Of a DNA stretch of 64,000 nucleotides, positions 26,301 to 40,735 are shown piece by piece (position 1 is the first letter of the stretch; the number at the start of each line of letters is the position of its first letter). Made by a program: the position numbers and the translations under genes. Under the pieces are notes generated by a model. It did no database searches, had not been told where the DNA came from, and was given only the letters and a program-made list of their open reading frames with translations. The stretch comes from Liolophura sinensis (taxonomy: Eukaryota > Mollusca > Polyplacophora > Chitonida > Chitonidae): the NCBI RefSeq assembly GCF_032854445.1, contig NW_027018151.1, positions 1-64,000 of the forward strand. The letters are read 5' to 3'.

Positions 26301-29300
26301 ACAATGATTACATTGTTCACTCTGTAACTGAGCACATTATTATAATAATTACAATGTTCATCTTGTAAGTGAATATGCTAATGTAATGATTACAATATCC
26401 ATTTTGCAACTGAGCATGCTTTTATACTGATTACAATGTTCACCTTGTAACTGATGATGTTTTTATAATGATTACAATGTTCATCTTGTAACTACATATG
26501 CTATAACAATGATTACAATGTTCATCTTGTAATGAAATATGCTAATATAATGATTGCAATATTCATTTTGTAACTGAGCATGCTATTATATTGATTACAA
26601 TGGTGATTTTGTAACCGTTGACGCTATTATAATGATTACAATGTTTACTTTGTAACTGAGCATGCTATTACAATGATTACAATGTTCATCCTGTAACTGA
26701 ACATGCTATTATGTCGATTACAATCTTTATCTTGCAACTGAGCATGATATTATAATGATTACAATGTTCATCTTGTAATTGAACGTGCTAATATAATGAA
26801 TACAATGTTCATTTTGTAACTGATGATGTTTATATAATGATTACAATATTCATCTTGTAACTAAATATGCTTATGTAATGATTACAATGTCCATTTTGCA
26901 ACTGAGCATGCTTTTATACTTACAATGTCCACCTTGTAACTGAACATGCTATTATAATGATTAGAATGTTCATCTTGTAACTGAGCATGTTTTTATAAAG
27001 ATTACAATGTTCACCTTGTAACTGAACATGCTTTTATAATGATTACAATGTTCATCTTGTAATTGAACGTGCTAATATAATGAATACAATGTTTACTTTG
27101 TAACTAATGATGTTATTATAATGATTACAATATTTATCTTGTAAGTGAATATGCAAATGTAATGATTACAATGTTTATCTTGCAACTGAGCATGCTTGTA
27201 TACTGATTACAATGTTCACCTTGCAACTGATGATGTTTTTATAATGATTACAATGTTCATCTTATAACTAAACATTCTATTATGTCGATTACAATCTCCA
27301 TCTTGCAACTGAGCATGTTTTTAAAATGATTACTATGTTCACCTTGTAACTGAACATGCTTTTATAATGATTACAATGTTTATCTTGTAAGTGAACGAGC
27401 TAATATAATGAATACAATGTTTACATTGTAACTGATGATGTTATTATAATAATTACAATATTCATCTTGTAAGTGAATATGCTAATGTAATGATTACAAT
27501 GTCCATTTTGCAACTGAGCATGCTTGTATACTGATTACAATGTTCACCTTGTAACTGTTTATGTCTTTATAATGATTACAATGTTCATCTTGTAACTGAA
27601 CATGCAATTATAAGGATTACAATGTTCACTTTGTAACTGAACATGCTATTACAATGATTACATGGTTCACCTTGTAACTGAGCGCATTATTATAATGATT
27701 ACAATGTTCATCTTGTAACTGAATATGCTATTGTAATGATTACAATGTCCATTTTGCAACTGAGCATGCTTATATACTGATTACAATGTTCACCTTGCAA
27801 CTGATGATGTTTTTATAATGATTACAATGGTGATTTTGTAACCGTTGACGCTATATTAATGATTACAATGTTTACTTTGTAACTGAACATGCTATTACAA
27901 TGATTACAATGTTCATCTTGTAACTGGGCATACTAGTGTAATAATTAAAATATTAATTTTGTAACTGAGCTTTCTATTATACTGATTACAATGTTCATCT
28001 TGTAACTGAACATGCTATTATAATGATTACAATGTTCATGTTGTAACTGAGCATGCTATTATACGAATTACAATTTTCATCTTGTAATTGAGCATGCTAT
28101 TATAATGATTACATTGCTCATCTTGTATTTGAGCATGCTATTTTAACTATTACAATGTTCATCTTGTAACTGGGCATGTTTTTATAATGATTTTAATGTT
28201 CACCTTTTAACTGAGCACGCTATTGTAATGATTTCAATGTTCTCCTTGTAACTGAGCACATTATTATAATGATTGCATTGTTCATCTTGTAACTGAATAT
28301 GCTATTGCAATGATTACAATGTCCATTTTGCAACTGAGCATGCTTGTATACTGATTACAATGTTCACCTAGGAACTGATGATGTTTTTATAATGATTACA
28401 ACGTTCATCTTGTAACTGAACATGCAATTATAAGGATTACAATGTTCACTTTGTAACTGAACATGCTATTACAATGATTACAATGTTCATCTTGTAACTG
28501 AACATGCTATTATGTCGATTACAATCTTTATCTTGCAACTGAGCATGTTATTATAATGATTACAATGTTCATCTTGTAATTGAACGTGCTAATATATTGA
28601 ATACAATGTTCATTTTGTAACTGATGATGTTATTATAATGATTACAATATTTATCTTGTAACTAAATATGCTTATGTAATGATTACAATGTCCATTTTGC
28701 AACTGAGCATGCTTTTATACTTACAATGTCCACCTTGTAACTGAACATGCTATTATAATGATTAGAATGTTCATCTTGTAACTGAGCATGTTTTTATAAA
28801 GATTACAATGTTCACCTTGTAACTGAACATGCTTTTATAATGATTACAATGTTCATCTTGTAATTGAACGTGCTAATATAATGAATACAATGTTTACTTT
28901 GTAACTGATGATGTTATTATAATGATTACAATATTCATCTTGTAAGTGAATATGCTAATGTAATGATTACAATGTTTATCTTACAACTGAGCATGCTTGT
29001 ATACTGATTACAATGTTCACCTTGCAACTGATGATGTTTTTATAATGATTACAATGTTCATCTTATAACTGAACATGCTATTATGTCGATTACAATCTTC
29101 ATCTTGCAACTGAGCATGTTTTTAAAATGATTACTATGTTCACCTTGTAACTGAACATGCTTTTATAATGATTACAATGTCTATCTTGTAAGTGAACGAG
29201 CTAATATAATGAATACAATGCTTATGTTGTAACTGATGATGTTATTATAATGATTACAATATTCATCTTGTAAGTGAATATGCTAATAAAATGATTACAA

Positions 29301-31787
29301 TGTCCATTTTGCAACTGAGCATGCTTGTATACTGATTACAATGTTCACCTTGTAACTGTTTGTGTTTTTATAATGACTACAATGTTCATCTTATAACTGA
29401 ACATGCAATTATAAGGATTACAATGTTCACTTTGTAACTGAACATGCTATTACAATGATTACATTGTTCACCTTGTAACTGAGCGCATTATTATAATGAT
29501 TACAATGTTCATCTTGTAACTGAATATGCTATTGTAATGATTACAATGTCCATTTTGCAACTGAGCATGCTTGTTTACTGATTACAATGTTCACCTTGCA
29601 ACTAATGATGTTTTTATAATGATTACAATGTTCACTTTGTAACTGAACATGCTATTACAATGATTACAATGTTCATCTTGTAACTGAACATGCTATTATG
29701 TCGATTACAATCTTCATCTTGCAACTGAGCATGATATTATAATGATTACAATGTTCATCTTGTAATTGAACGTGCTAATATAATGAATACATTGTTCATT
29801 TTGTAACTGATGATGTTATTATAATGATTACAATATTCATCTTGTAACTGAATATGCTTATGTAATGATTACAATGTCCATTTTGCAACTGAGCATGCTT
29901 TTATATTTACAATGTCCACCTTGTAACTGAACATGCTATTATAAAGATTACAATGTTCACCTTGTAACTAAACATGCTTTTATAATGATTACAATGTTCA
30001 TCTTGTAATTGAACGTGCTAATATAATGAATACAATGTTTACTTTGTAACTGATGATGTTATTATAATGATTACAATATTCATCTTGTAAATGAATATGC
30101 TAATGTAATGATTACAATGTTTATCTTGCAACTGAGCATGCTTGTATACTGATTACAATGTTCACTTTGCAACTGATGATGTTTTTATCATGATTACAAT
30201 GTTCATCTTGTAACTGAACATGCTATTATGTCGATTACAATCTTCATCTTGCAACTGAGCATGTTTTTAAAATGATTACTATGTTCACCTTGTAACTGAA
30301 CATGCTTTTATAATGATTACAGTGTTTATCTTGTAAGTCAACGAGCTAATATAATGAATACAATGCTTATGTTGTAACTGATGATGTTATTACAATGATT
30401 ACAATATTCATCTTGTAAGTGAATATGCTAATGTAATGATTACAATGTCCATTTTGCAACTGAGCATGCTTGTATACTGATTACAATGTTCACCTTGAAA
30501 CTGTTTACTTTTTATAATGATTACAATGTTCATCTTGTAACTGAACATGCAATTATAAGGATTACAATGTTCACTTTGTAACTGAACATGCTATTACAAT
30601 GATTACATTGTTCACCTTGTAGCTGAGCACATTATTATAATGATTACAATGTTCATCTTGTAACTGAATATGCTATTGTAATGATTACAATGTCCATTTT
30701 GCAACTGAGCATGGTTGTATACTGATTACAATTTTCACTTTGCAACTTATGATGTTTTTATAATGATTACAATGTTCACTTTTAAATTGAACATGCAATT
30801 ATAAGGAATACAATGTTCATTTTGTAACTGAACATGCTTTTACAATGATTACATTGTTCACCTTGTTACTGAGCACATTATTATAATAATTACAATGTTC
30901 ATCTTGTAAGTGAATATGCTAATGTAATGATTACAATATCCATTTTGCAACTGAGCATGCTTTTATACTGATTACAATGTTCACCTTGTAACTGATGATG
31001 TTTTTATAATGATTACAATGTTCATCTTGTAACTACATATGCTATAACAATGATTACAATGTTCATCTTGTAATGAAATATGCTAATATAATGATTGCAA
31101 TATTTATTTTGTAACTGAGCATGCTATTATATTGATTACAATGGTGATTTTGTAACCGTTGACGCTATTATAATGATTACAATGTTTACTTTGTAACTGA
31201 GCATGCTATTACAATGATTACAATGTTCATCCTGTAACTGAACATGCTATTATGTCGATTACAATCTTTATCTTGCAACTGAGCATGATATTATAATGAT
31301 TACAATGTTCATCTTGTAATTGAACGTGCTAATATAATGAATACAATGTTCATTTTGTAACTGATGATGTTTATATAATGATTACAATATTCATCTTGTA
31401 ACTAAATATGCTTATGTAATGATTACAATGTCCATTTTGCAACTGAGCATGCTTTTATACTTACAATGTCCACCTTGTAACTGAACATGCTATTATAATG
31501 ATTACAATGTTCATCTTGTAACTGAGCATGTTTTTATAAAGATTACAATGTTCACCTTGTAACTGAACATGCTTTTATAATGATTACAATGTTCATCTTG
31601 TAATTGAACGTGCTAATATAATGAATACAATGTTTACTTTGTAACTAATGATGTTATTATAATGATTACAATATTTATCTTGTAAGTGAATATGCTAATG
31701 TAATGATTACAATGTTTATCTTGCAACTGAGCATGCTTGTATACTGATTACAATGTTCACCTTGCAACTGATAATGTTTTTATAATG
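23321..31787 (+). repeat. 8,467-bp higher-order repeat, copy 2
   Basis: This is the second tandem copy, directly abutting copy 1 at an ATTACAATG phase point. At its right end (31788) ATTACAATG continues into a different variant (TTCATCTTATAAC, not GTGATTTTG), which fixes the boundary. Differences from copy 1 include TGATGATG versus TAATGATG near 29605 and TATTATAATG versus TATTACAATG near 30390. I noticed about ten substitutions and no indels, so identity is about 99.9%. Confidence 0.9.
23628..24119 (+). repeat. Six-monomer duplication, second occurrence
   Basis: This is the same 246-bp tandem duplication with the same hybrid TGATGAAGTTTTTATAATG monomer, 8,467 bp after the first. The six-monomer event therefore predates the large duplication. 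Confidence 0.85.
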
Positions 31788-34700
31788 ATTACAATGTTCA
31801 TCTTATAACTAAACATGCTATTATGTCGATTACAATCTTCATCTTGCAACTGAGCATGTTTTTAAAATGATTACTATGTTTACCTTGTAACTGAACATGC
31901 TTTTATAATGATTACAATGTTTATCTTGTAAGTGAACGAGCTAATATAATGAATACAATGTTTACATTGTAACTGATGATGTTATTATAATAATTACAAT
32001 ATTCATCTTGTAAGTGAATATGCTAATGTAATGATTACAATGTCCATTTTGCAACTGAGCATGCTTGTATACTGATTACAATGTTCACCTTGTAACTGTT
32101 TATGTCTTTATAATGATTACAATGTTCATTTTGTAACTGAACATGCAATTATAAGGATTACAATGTTCACTTTGTAACTGAACATGCTATTACAATGATT
32201 ACATGGTTCACCTTGTAACTGAGCGCATTATTATAATGATTACAATGTTCATCTTGTAACTGAATATGCTATTGTAATGATTACGATGTCCATTTTGCAA
32301 CTGAGCATGCTTATATACTGATTACAATGTTCACCTTGCAACTGATGATGTTTTTATAATGATTACAATGTTCACTTTGTAACTGAACATGCAATTATAA
32401 GGATTACAATGTTCACTTTGTAACTGAACATGCTATTACAATGATTACATTGTTCACCTTGTACCTGAGCACATTATTATAATGATTACAATGTTCATCT
32501 TGTAAGTGAATATGCTAATGTAATGATTACAATATCCATTTTGCAACTGAGCATGCTTTTATACTGATTACAATGTTCACCTTGTAACTGATGATGTTTT
32601 TATAATGATTAAAATGTTCATCTTGTAACTACATATGCTATAATAATGATTACAATGTTCATCTTGTAACTACATATGCTAATATAATAATTGCAATATT
32701 CATTTTGTAACTGAGCATGCTATTATATTGATTACAATGGTGATTTTGTAACCGTTGACGCTATTATAATGTTACAATGTTTATCTTGCAACTGAGCATG
32801 CTATTATAATGATTACTTTGCTCATCTTGTATTTGAGCATGCTATTTTAACTATTACAATGTTCATCTTGTAACTGGGCATGTTTTTATAATGATTACAA
32901 TGTTCACCTTGTAACTGAGCACGCTATTGTAATGATTTCAATGTTCTTGTAACTGAGCACATTATTATAATGATTGCAATGTTCATCTTGTAACTGAATA
33001 TGCTATTGCAATGATTACAATGTCCATTTTGCAACTGAGCATGCTTGTATACTGATTACAATGTTCATCTAGGAACTGATGATGTTTTTATAATGATTAC
33101 AACGTTCATCTTGTAACTGAACATGCAATTATAAGGATTACAATGTTCACTTTGTAACTGAACATGCTATTACAATGATTACAATGTTCATCTTGTAACT
33201 GAACATGCTATTATGTCGATTACAATCTTTATCTTGCAACTGAGCATGATATTATAATGATTACAATGTTCATCTTGTAATTGAACGTGCTAATATATTG
33301 AATACAATGTTCATTTTGTAACTGATGATGTTATTATAATAATTACAATATTCATCTTGTACCTAAATATGCTTATGTAATGATTACAATGTTTATCTTG
33401 CAACTGAGCATGCTTGTATACTGATTACAATGTTCACCTTGCAACTGATAATGTTTTTATAATGATTACAATGTTCATCTTATAACTAAACATGCTATTA
33501 TGTCGATTACAATCTTCATCTTGCAACTGAGCATGTTTTCAAAATGATTACTATGTTCACCTTGTAACTGAACATGCTTTTATAATGATTACAATGTTTA
33601 TCTTGTAAGTGAACGAGCTAATATAATGAATACAATGTTTACATTGTAACTGATGATGTTATTATAATAATTACAATATTCATCTTGTAAGTGAATATGC
33701 TAATGTAATGATTACAATGTCCATTTTGCAACTGAGCATGCTTGTATACTGATTACAATGTTCACCTTGTAACTGTTTATGTCTTTATAATGATTACAAT
33801 GTTCATCTTGTAACTGAACATGCAATTATAAGGATTACAATGTTCACTTTGTAACTGAACATGCTATTACAATGATTACATGGTTCACCTTGTAACTGAG
33901 CGCATTATTATAATGATTACAATGTTCATCTTGTAACTGAATATGCTATTGTAATGATTACAATGTCCATTTTGCAACTGAGCATGATTATATACTGATT
34001 ACAATGTTCACCTTGCAGCTGATGATGTTTTTATAATGATTACAATGGTGATTTTGTAACCGTTGGCGCTATTATAATGATTACAATGTTTACTTTGTAA
34101 CTGAACATGCTATTACAATGATTACAATGTTCATCTTGTAACTGGGCATACTAGTGTAATAATTAAAATAATAATTTTGTAACTGAGCATGCTATTATAC
34201 TGATTACAATGTTCATCTTGTAACTGAACATGCTATTATAATGATTACAATGTTCATGTTGTAACTGAACATGCTATTATACGAATTACAATTTTCATCT
34301 TGTAATTGAGCATGCTATTATAATGATTACATTGCTCATCTTGTATTTGAGCATGCTATTTTAACTATTACAATGTTCATCTTGTAACTGGGCATGTTTT
34401 TATAATGATTACAATGTTCACCTTTTAACTGAGCACATTATTATAATGATTGCAATGTTCATCTTGTAACTGAATATGCTATTGCAATGATTACAATGTC
34501 CATTTTGCAACTGAGCATGCTTGTATACTGATTACAATGTTCACCTAGGAAGTGATGATGTTTTTATAATGATTACAACGTTCATCTTGTAACTGAACAT
34601 GCAATTATAAGGATTACAATGTTCACTTTGTAACTGAACATGCTATTACAATGATTACAATATTCATCTTGTAACTGAACATGCTATTATGTCGATTACA

Positions 34701-35134
34701 ATCTTTATCTTGCAACTGAGCATGATATTATAATGATTACAATGTTCATCTTGTAATTGAACGTGCTAATATATTGAATACAATGTTCATTTTGTAACTG
34801 ATGATGTTATTATAATGATTAAAATATTCATCTTGTAACTAAATATGCTTATGTAATGATTACAATGTTCACCTTGCAACTGATGATGTTTTTATAATGA
34901 TTACAATGTTCACTTTGTAACTGAACATGCAATTATAAGGATTACAATTTTCACTTTGTAACTGAACATGCTATTACAATGATTACATTGTTCACCTTGT
35001 AACTCAGCACATTATTATAATGATTACAATGTTCATCTTGTAAGTGAATATGCTAATGTAATGATTACAATATCCATTTTGCAACTGAGCATGCTTTTAT
35101 GCTGATTACAATGTTCACCTTGTAACTGATGATG

Positions 35135-36475
35135 TTTTTTATAATGATTAAAATGTTCATCTTGTAACTACATATGCTAAAATAATGATTACAATGTTCA
35201 TCTTGTAACTACATATGCTATATAATAATTGCAATATTCATTTGTAGCTGAGCATGCTATTATATTGATTACAATGGTGATTTTGTAACCGTTGACGCTA
35301 TTATAATGTTACAATGTTTACTTTGTAACTGAACATGCTATTACAATGATTACAATGTTCATCTTGTAACTGAACATGCTATTATGTCGATTACAATCTT
35401 CATCTTGTAACTGAAAATTGATATTATAATGATTACAATGTTTATCTTGCAACTGAGCATGCTATTATAATGATTACATTGCTCATCTTGTAACTGCGCA
35501 CGCTATTATACTGATTACAATGTTCATCTTGTAACTGGGCATACTAGTGTAATAATTAAAATATTAATTTTGTAACTGAGCATGCTATTATACTGATTAC
35601 AATGTTCATTTTGTAACTGAACATGCTATTATAATGATTTACAATGTTCATGTTGTAACTGAGCATGCTATTATACGAATTACAATCTTCAATTGAGCAT
35701 GCTATTATAATGATTACATTGCTCATCTTGTATTTGAGCATGCTATTTTAACTATTACAATGTTCATCTTGTAACTGGGCATGTTTTTATAATGATTACA
35801 AATGTCACCTTGTAACTGAGCACGCTATTGTAATGATTTCAATGTTCTCCTTGTAACTGAGCACATTATTATAATGATTGCAATGTTCATCTTGTAACTG
35901 AATATGCTATTTGCAATGATTACAATGTCCATTTTGCAACTGAGCATGCTTGTATACTGATTACAATGTTCACCTAGGAACTGATGATGTTTTTATAATG
36001 ATTACAACGTTCATCTTGTAACTGAACATGCAATTATAAGGATTACAATGTTCACTTTGTAACTGAACATGCTATTACAATGATTACCAATGTTTCATCT
36101 TGTAACTGAACATGCTATTATGGTCGATTACAATCTTCATTCTTGCAAACTGAGCATGATATTATAATGATTACAATGTTCATCTTGTAAATTGAACGTG
36201 CTAATATAATGAATACATTGTTCATTTTGTAACTGATGATGTTATTATAATGTTTACAATATCATCTTGTAACTGAATATGCTTATGTAATGATTACAAT
36301 GTCCATTTTGCAACTGAGCATGCTTTTATACTTACAATGTCCACCTTGTAACTGAACATGCTATTATAAAGATTACAATGTTCACCTGTAACTAAACATG
36401 CTTTTATAATGATTACAATGTTCATCTTGTAATTTGAACGTGCTAATATAATGAATACAATGTTTACTTGTAACT
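35135..36475. other. Indel-rich satellite patch, probable assembly or consensus error
   Basis: Within 1.35 kb I count about 17 one- or two-base indels relative to all other copies. Examples are GATG plus six T (35133), GAAAATTGATATT (35413), ATGATTTACAATG (35634), ATTACCAATGTTTCATC (36084), ATGGTCGATTAC (36119), TTGCAAACTGAG (36143), TTCACCTGTAAC (36381) and AATTTGAACG (36431). Most lie in homopolymers. Flanking satellite of the same type has almost none. This is what unpolished long-read consensus looks like. Confidence 0.75.
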
Positions 36476-39180
36476 GATGATGTTATTATAATGATTACAA
36501 TATTCATCTTGTAAATGAATATGCTAATGTAATGATTACAATGTTTATCTTGCAACTGAGCATGCTTGTATACTGATTACAATGTTCACTTTGCAACTGA
36601 TGATGTTTTTATCATGATTACAATGTTCATCTTGTAACTGAACATGCTATTATGTCGATTGCAATCTTCATCTTGCAACTGAGCATGTTTTTAAAATGAT
36701 TACTATGTTCACCTTGTAACTGAACATGCTTTTATAATGATTACAGTGTTTATCTTGTAAGTCAACGAGCTAATATAATGAATACAATGCTTATGTTGTA
36801 ACTGATGATGTTATTATAATGATTACAATATTCATCTTGTAAGTGAATATGCTAATGTAATGATTACAATGTCCAATTTGCAACTGAGCATGCTTGTATA
36901 CTGATTACAATGTTCACCTTGAAACTGTTTACTTTTTATAATGATTACAATGTTCATCTTGTAACTGAACATGCAATTATAAGGATTACAATGTTCACTT
37001 TGTAACTGAACATGCTATTACAATGATTACATTGTTCACCTTGTAGCTGAGCACATTATTATAATGATTACAATGTTCATCTTGTAACTGAATATGCTAT
37101 TGTAATGATTACAATGTCCATTTTGCAACTGAGCATGGTTGTATACTGATTACAATTTTCACTTTGCAACTTATGATGTTTTTATAATGATTACAATGTT
37201 CACTTTTAAAGTGAACATGCAATTATAAGGAATACAATGTTCATTTTGTAACTGAACATGCTTTTACAATGATTACATTGTTCACCTTGTAACTGAGCAC
37301 ATTATTATAATAATTACAATGTTCATCTTGTAAGTGAATATGCTAATGTAATGATTACAATATCCATTTTGCAACTGAGCATGCTTTTATACTGATTACA
37401 ATGTTCACCTTGTAACTGATGATGTTTTTATAATGATTACAATGTTCATCTTGTAACTACATATGCTATAACAATGATTACAATGTTCATCTTGTAATGA
37501 AATATGCTAATATAATGATTGCAATATTCATTTTGTAACTGAGCATGCTATTATATTGATTACAATGGTGATTTTGTAACCGTTGACGCTATTATAATGA
37601 TTACAATGTTTACTTTGTAACTGAGCATGCTATTACAATGATTACAATGTTCATCCTGTAACTGAACATGCTATTATGTCGATTACAATCTTTATCTTGC
37701 AACTGAGCATGATATTATAATGATTACAATGTTCATCTTGTAATTGAACGTGCTAATATAATAAATACAATGTTCATTTTGTAACTGATGATGTTTATAT
37801 AATGATTACAATATTCATATTGTAACTAAATATGCTTATGTAATGATTACAATGTCCATTTTGCAACTGAGCATGCTTTTATACTTACAATGTCCACCTT
37901 GTAACTGAACATGCTATTATAATGATTAGAATGTTCATCTTGTAACTGAGCATGTTTTTATAAAGATTACAATGTTCACCTTGTAACTGAACATGCTTTT
38001 ATAATGTTTACAATGTTCATCTTGTAATTGAACGTGCTAATATAATGAATACAATGTTTACTTTGTAACTAATGATGTTATTATAATGATTACAATATTT
38101 ATCTTGTAAGTGAATATGCTAATGTAATGATTACAATGTTTATCTTGCAACTGAGCATGCTTGTATACTGATTACAATGTTCACCTTGCAACTGATAATG
38201 TTTTTATAATGATTACAATGTTCATCTTATAACTAAACATTCTATTATGTCGATTACAATCTCCATCTTGCAACTGAGCATGTGTTTTAAAATGATTACT
38301 ATGTTCACCTTGTAACTGAACATGCTTTTATAATGATTACAATGTTTATCTTGTAAGTGAACGAGCTAATATAATGAATACAATGTTTACATTGTAACTG
38401 ATGATGTTATTATAATAATTACAATATTCATCTTGTAAGTGAATATGCTAATGTAATGATTACAATGTCCATTTTGCAACTGAGCATGCTTGTATACTGA
38501 TTACAATGTTCACCTTGTAACTGTTTATGTCTTTATAATGATTACAATGTTCATCTTGTAACTGAACATGCAATTATAAGGATTACAATGTTCACTTTGT
38601 AACTGAACATGCTATTACAATGATTACATGGTTCACCTTGTAACTGAGCGCATTATTATAATGATTACAATGTTCATCTTGTAACTGAATATGCTATTGT
38701 AATGATTACAATGTCCATTTTGCAACTGAGCATGCTTATATACTGATTACAATGTTCACCTTGCAACTGATGATGTTTTTATAATGATTACAATGGTGAT
38801 TTTTAACCGTTGACGCTATTATAATGATTACAATGTTTACTTTGTAACTGAACATGCTATTACAATGATTACAATGTTCATCTTGTAACTGGGCATACTA
38901 GTGTAATAATTAAAATATTAATTTTGTAACTGAGCTTTCTATTATACTGATTACAATGTTCATCTTGTAACTGAACATGCTATTATAATGATTACAATGT
39001 TCATGTTGTAACTGAGCATGCTATTATACGAATTACAATTTTCATCTTGTAATTGAGCATGCTATTATAATGATTACATTGCTCATCTTGTATTTGAGCA
39101 TGCTATTTTAACTATTACAATGTTCATCTTGTAACTGGGCATGTTTTTATAATGATTACAATGTTCACCTTTTAACTGAG

Positions 39181-40735
39181 CACGCTATTGTAATGATTTC
39201 AATGTTCTCCTTGTAACTGAGCACATTATTATAATGATTGCAATGTTCATCTTGTAACTGAATATGCTATTGCAATGATTACAATGTCCATTTTGCAACT
39301 GAGCATGCTTGTATACTGATTACAATGTTCACCTAGGAACTGATGATGTTTTTATAATGATTACAACGTTCATCTTGTAACTGAACATGCAATTATAAGG
39401 ATTACAATGTTCACTTTGTAACTGAACATGCTATTACAATAATTACAATGTTCATCTTGTAACTGAACATGCTATTATGTCGATTACAATCTTTATCTTG
39501 CAACTGAGCATGTTATTATAATGATTAAAATGTTCATCTTGTAATTGAACGTGCTAATATATTGAATACAATGTTCATTTTGTAACTGATGATGTTATTA
39601 TAATGATTACAATATTCATCTTGTAACTAAATATGCTTATGTAATGATTACAATGTCCATTTTGCAACTGAGCATGCTTTTATACTTACAATGTCCACCT
39701 TGTAACTGAACATGCTATTATAATGATTAGAATGTTCATCTTGTAACTGAGCATGTTTTTATAAAGATTACAATGTTCACCTTGTAACTGAACATGCTTT
39801 TATAATGATTACAATGTTCATCTTGTAATTGAACGTGCTAATATAATGAATACAATGTTTACTTTGTAACTGATGATGTTATTATAATGATTACAATATT
39901 CATCTTGTAAGTGAATATGCTAATGTAATGATTACAATGTTTATCTTACAACTGAGCATGCTTGTAAACTGATTACAATGTTCACCTTGCAACTGATGAT
40001 GTTTTTATAATGATTACAATGTTCATCTTATAACTGAACATGCTATTATGTCGATTACAATCTTCATCTTGCAACTGAGCATGTTTTTAAAATGATTACT
40101 ATGTTCACCTTGTAACTGAACATGCTTTTATAATGATTACAATGTCTATCTTGTAAGTGAACGAGCTAATATAATGAATACAATGCTTATGTTGTAACTG
40201 ATGATGTTATTATAATGATTACAATATTCATCTTGTAAGTGAATATGCTAATAAAATGATTACAATGTCGATTTTGCAACTGAGCATGCTTGTATACTGA
40301 TTACAATGTTCACCTTGTAACTGTTTGTGTTTTTATAATGACTACAATGTTCATCTTATAACTGAACATGCAATTATAAGGATTACAATGTTCACTTTGT
40401 AACTGAACATGCTATTACAATGATTACATTGTTCACCTTGTAACTGAGCGCATTATTATAATGATTACAATGTTCATCTTGTAACTGAATATGCTATTGT
40501 AATGATTACAATGTCCATTTTGCAACTGAGCATGCTTGTTTACTGATTACAATGTTCACCTTGCAACTGATGATGTTTTTATAATGATTACAATGTTCAC
40601 TTTGTAACTGAACATGCTATTACAATGATTACAATGTTCATCTTGTAACTGAACATGCTATTATGTCGATTACGGTCTTCATCTTGTAATTGAAAATGAT
40701 ATTTTAATGATTACAATGTTTATCTTGCAACTGAG
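39181..40735 (+). repeat. 1,555-bp tandem duplication, unit 1
   Basis: CACGCTATTGTAATGATTTC at about 39181 recurs at 40736, and ACTGTTTGTG recurs from 40323 to 41878, both 1,555 bp apart. The length equals 37 x 41 plus one 38-bp variant, so it is 38 monomers. It lacks a partner in the other higher-order copies and looks recent and local. Confidence 0.85.

Noticed and set aside
35556-35741. Minus-strand 61-codon frame in satellite
   Set aside because: It exists only because of the single-base indels in the suspect 35.1-36.5 kb patch.
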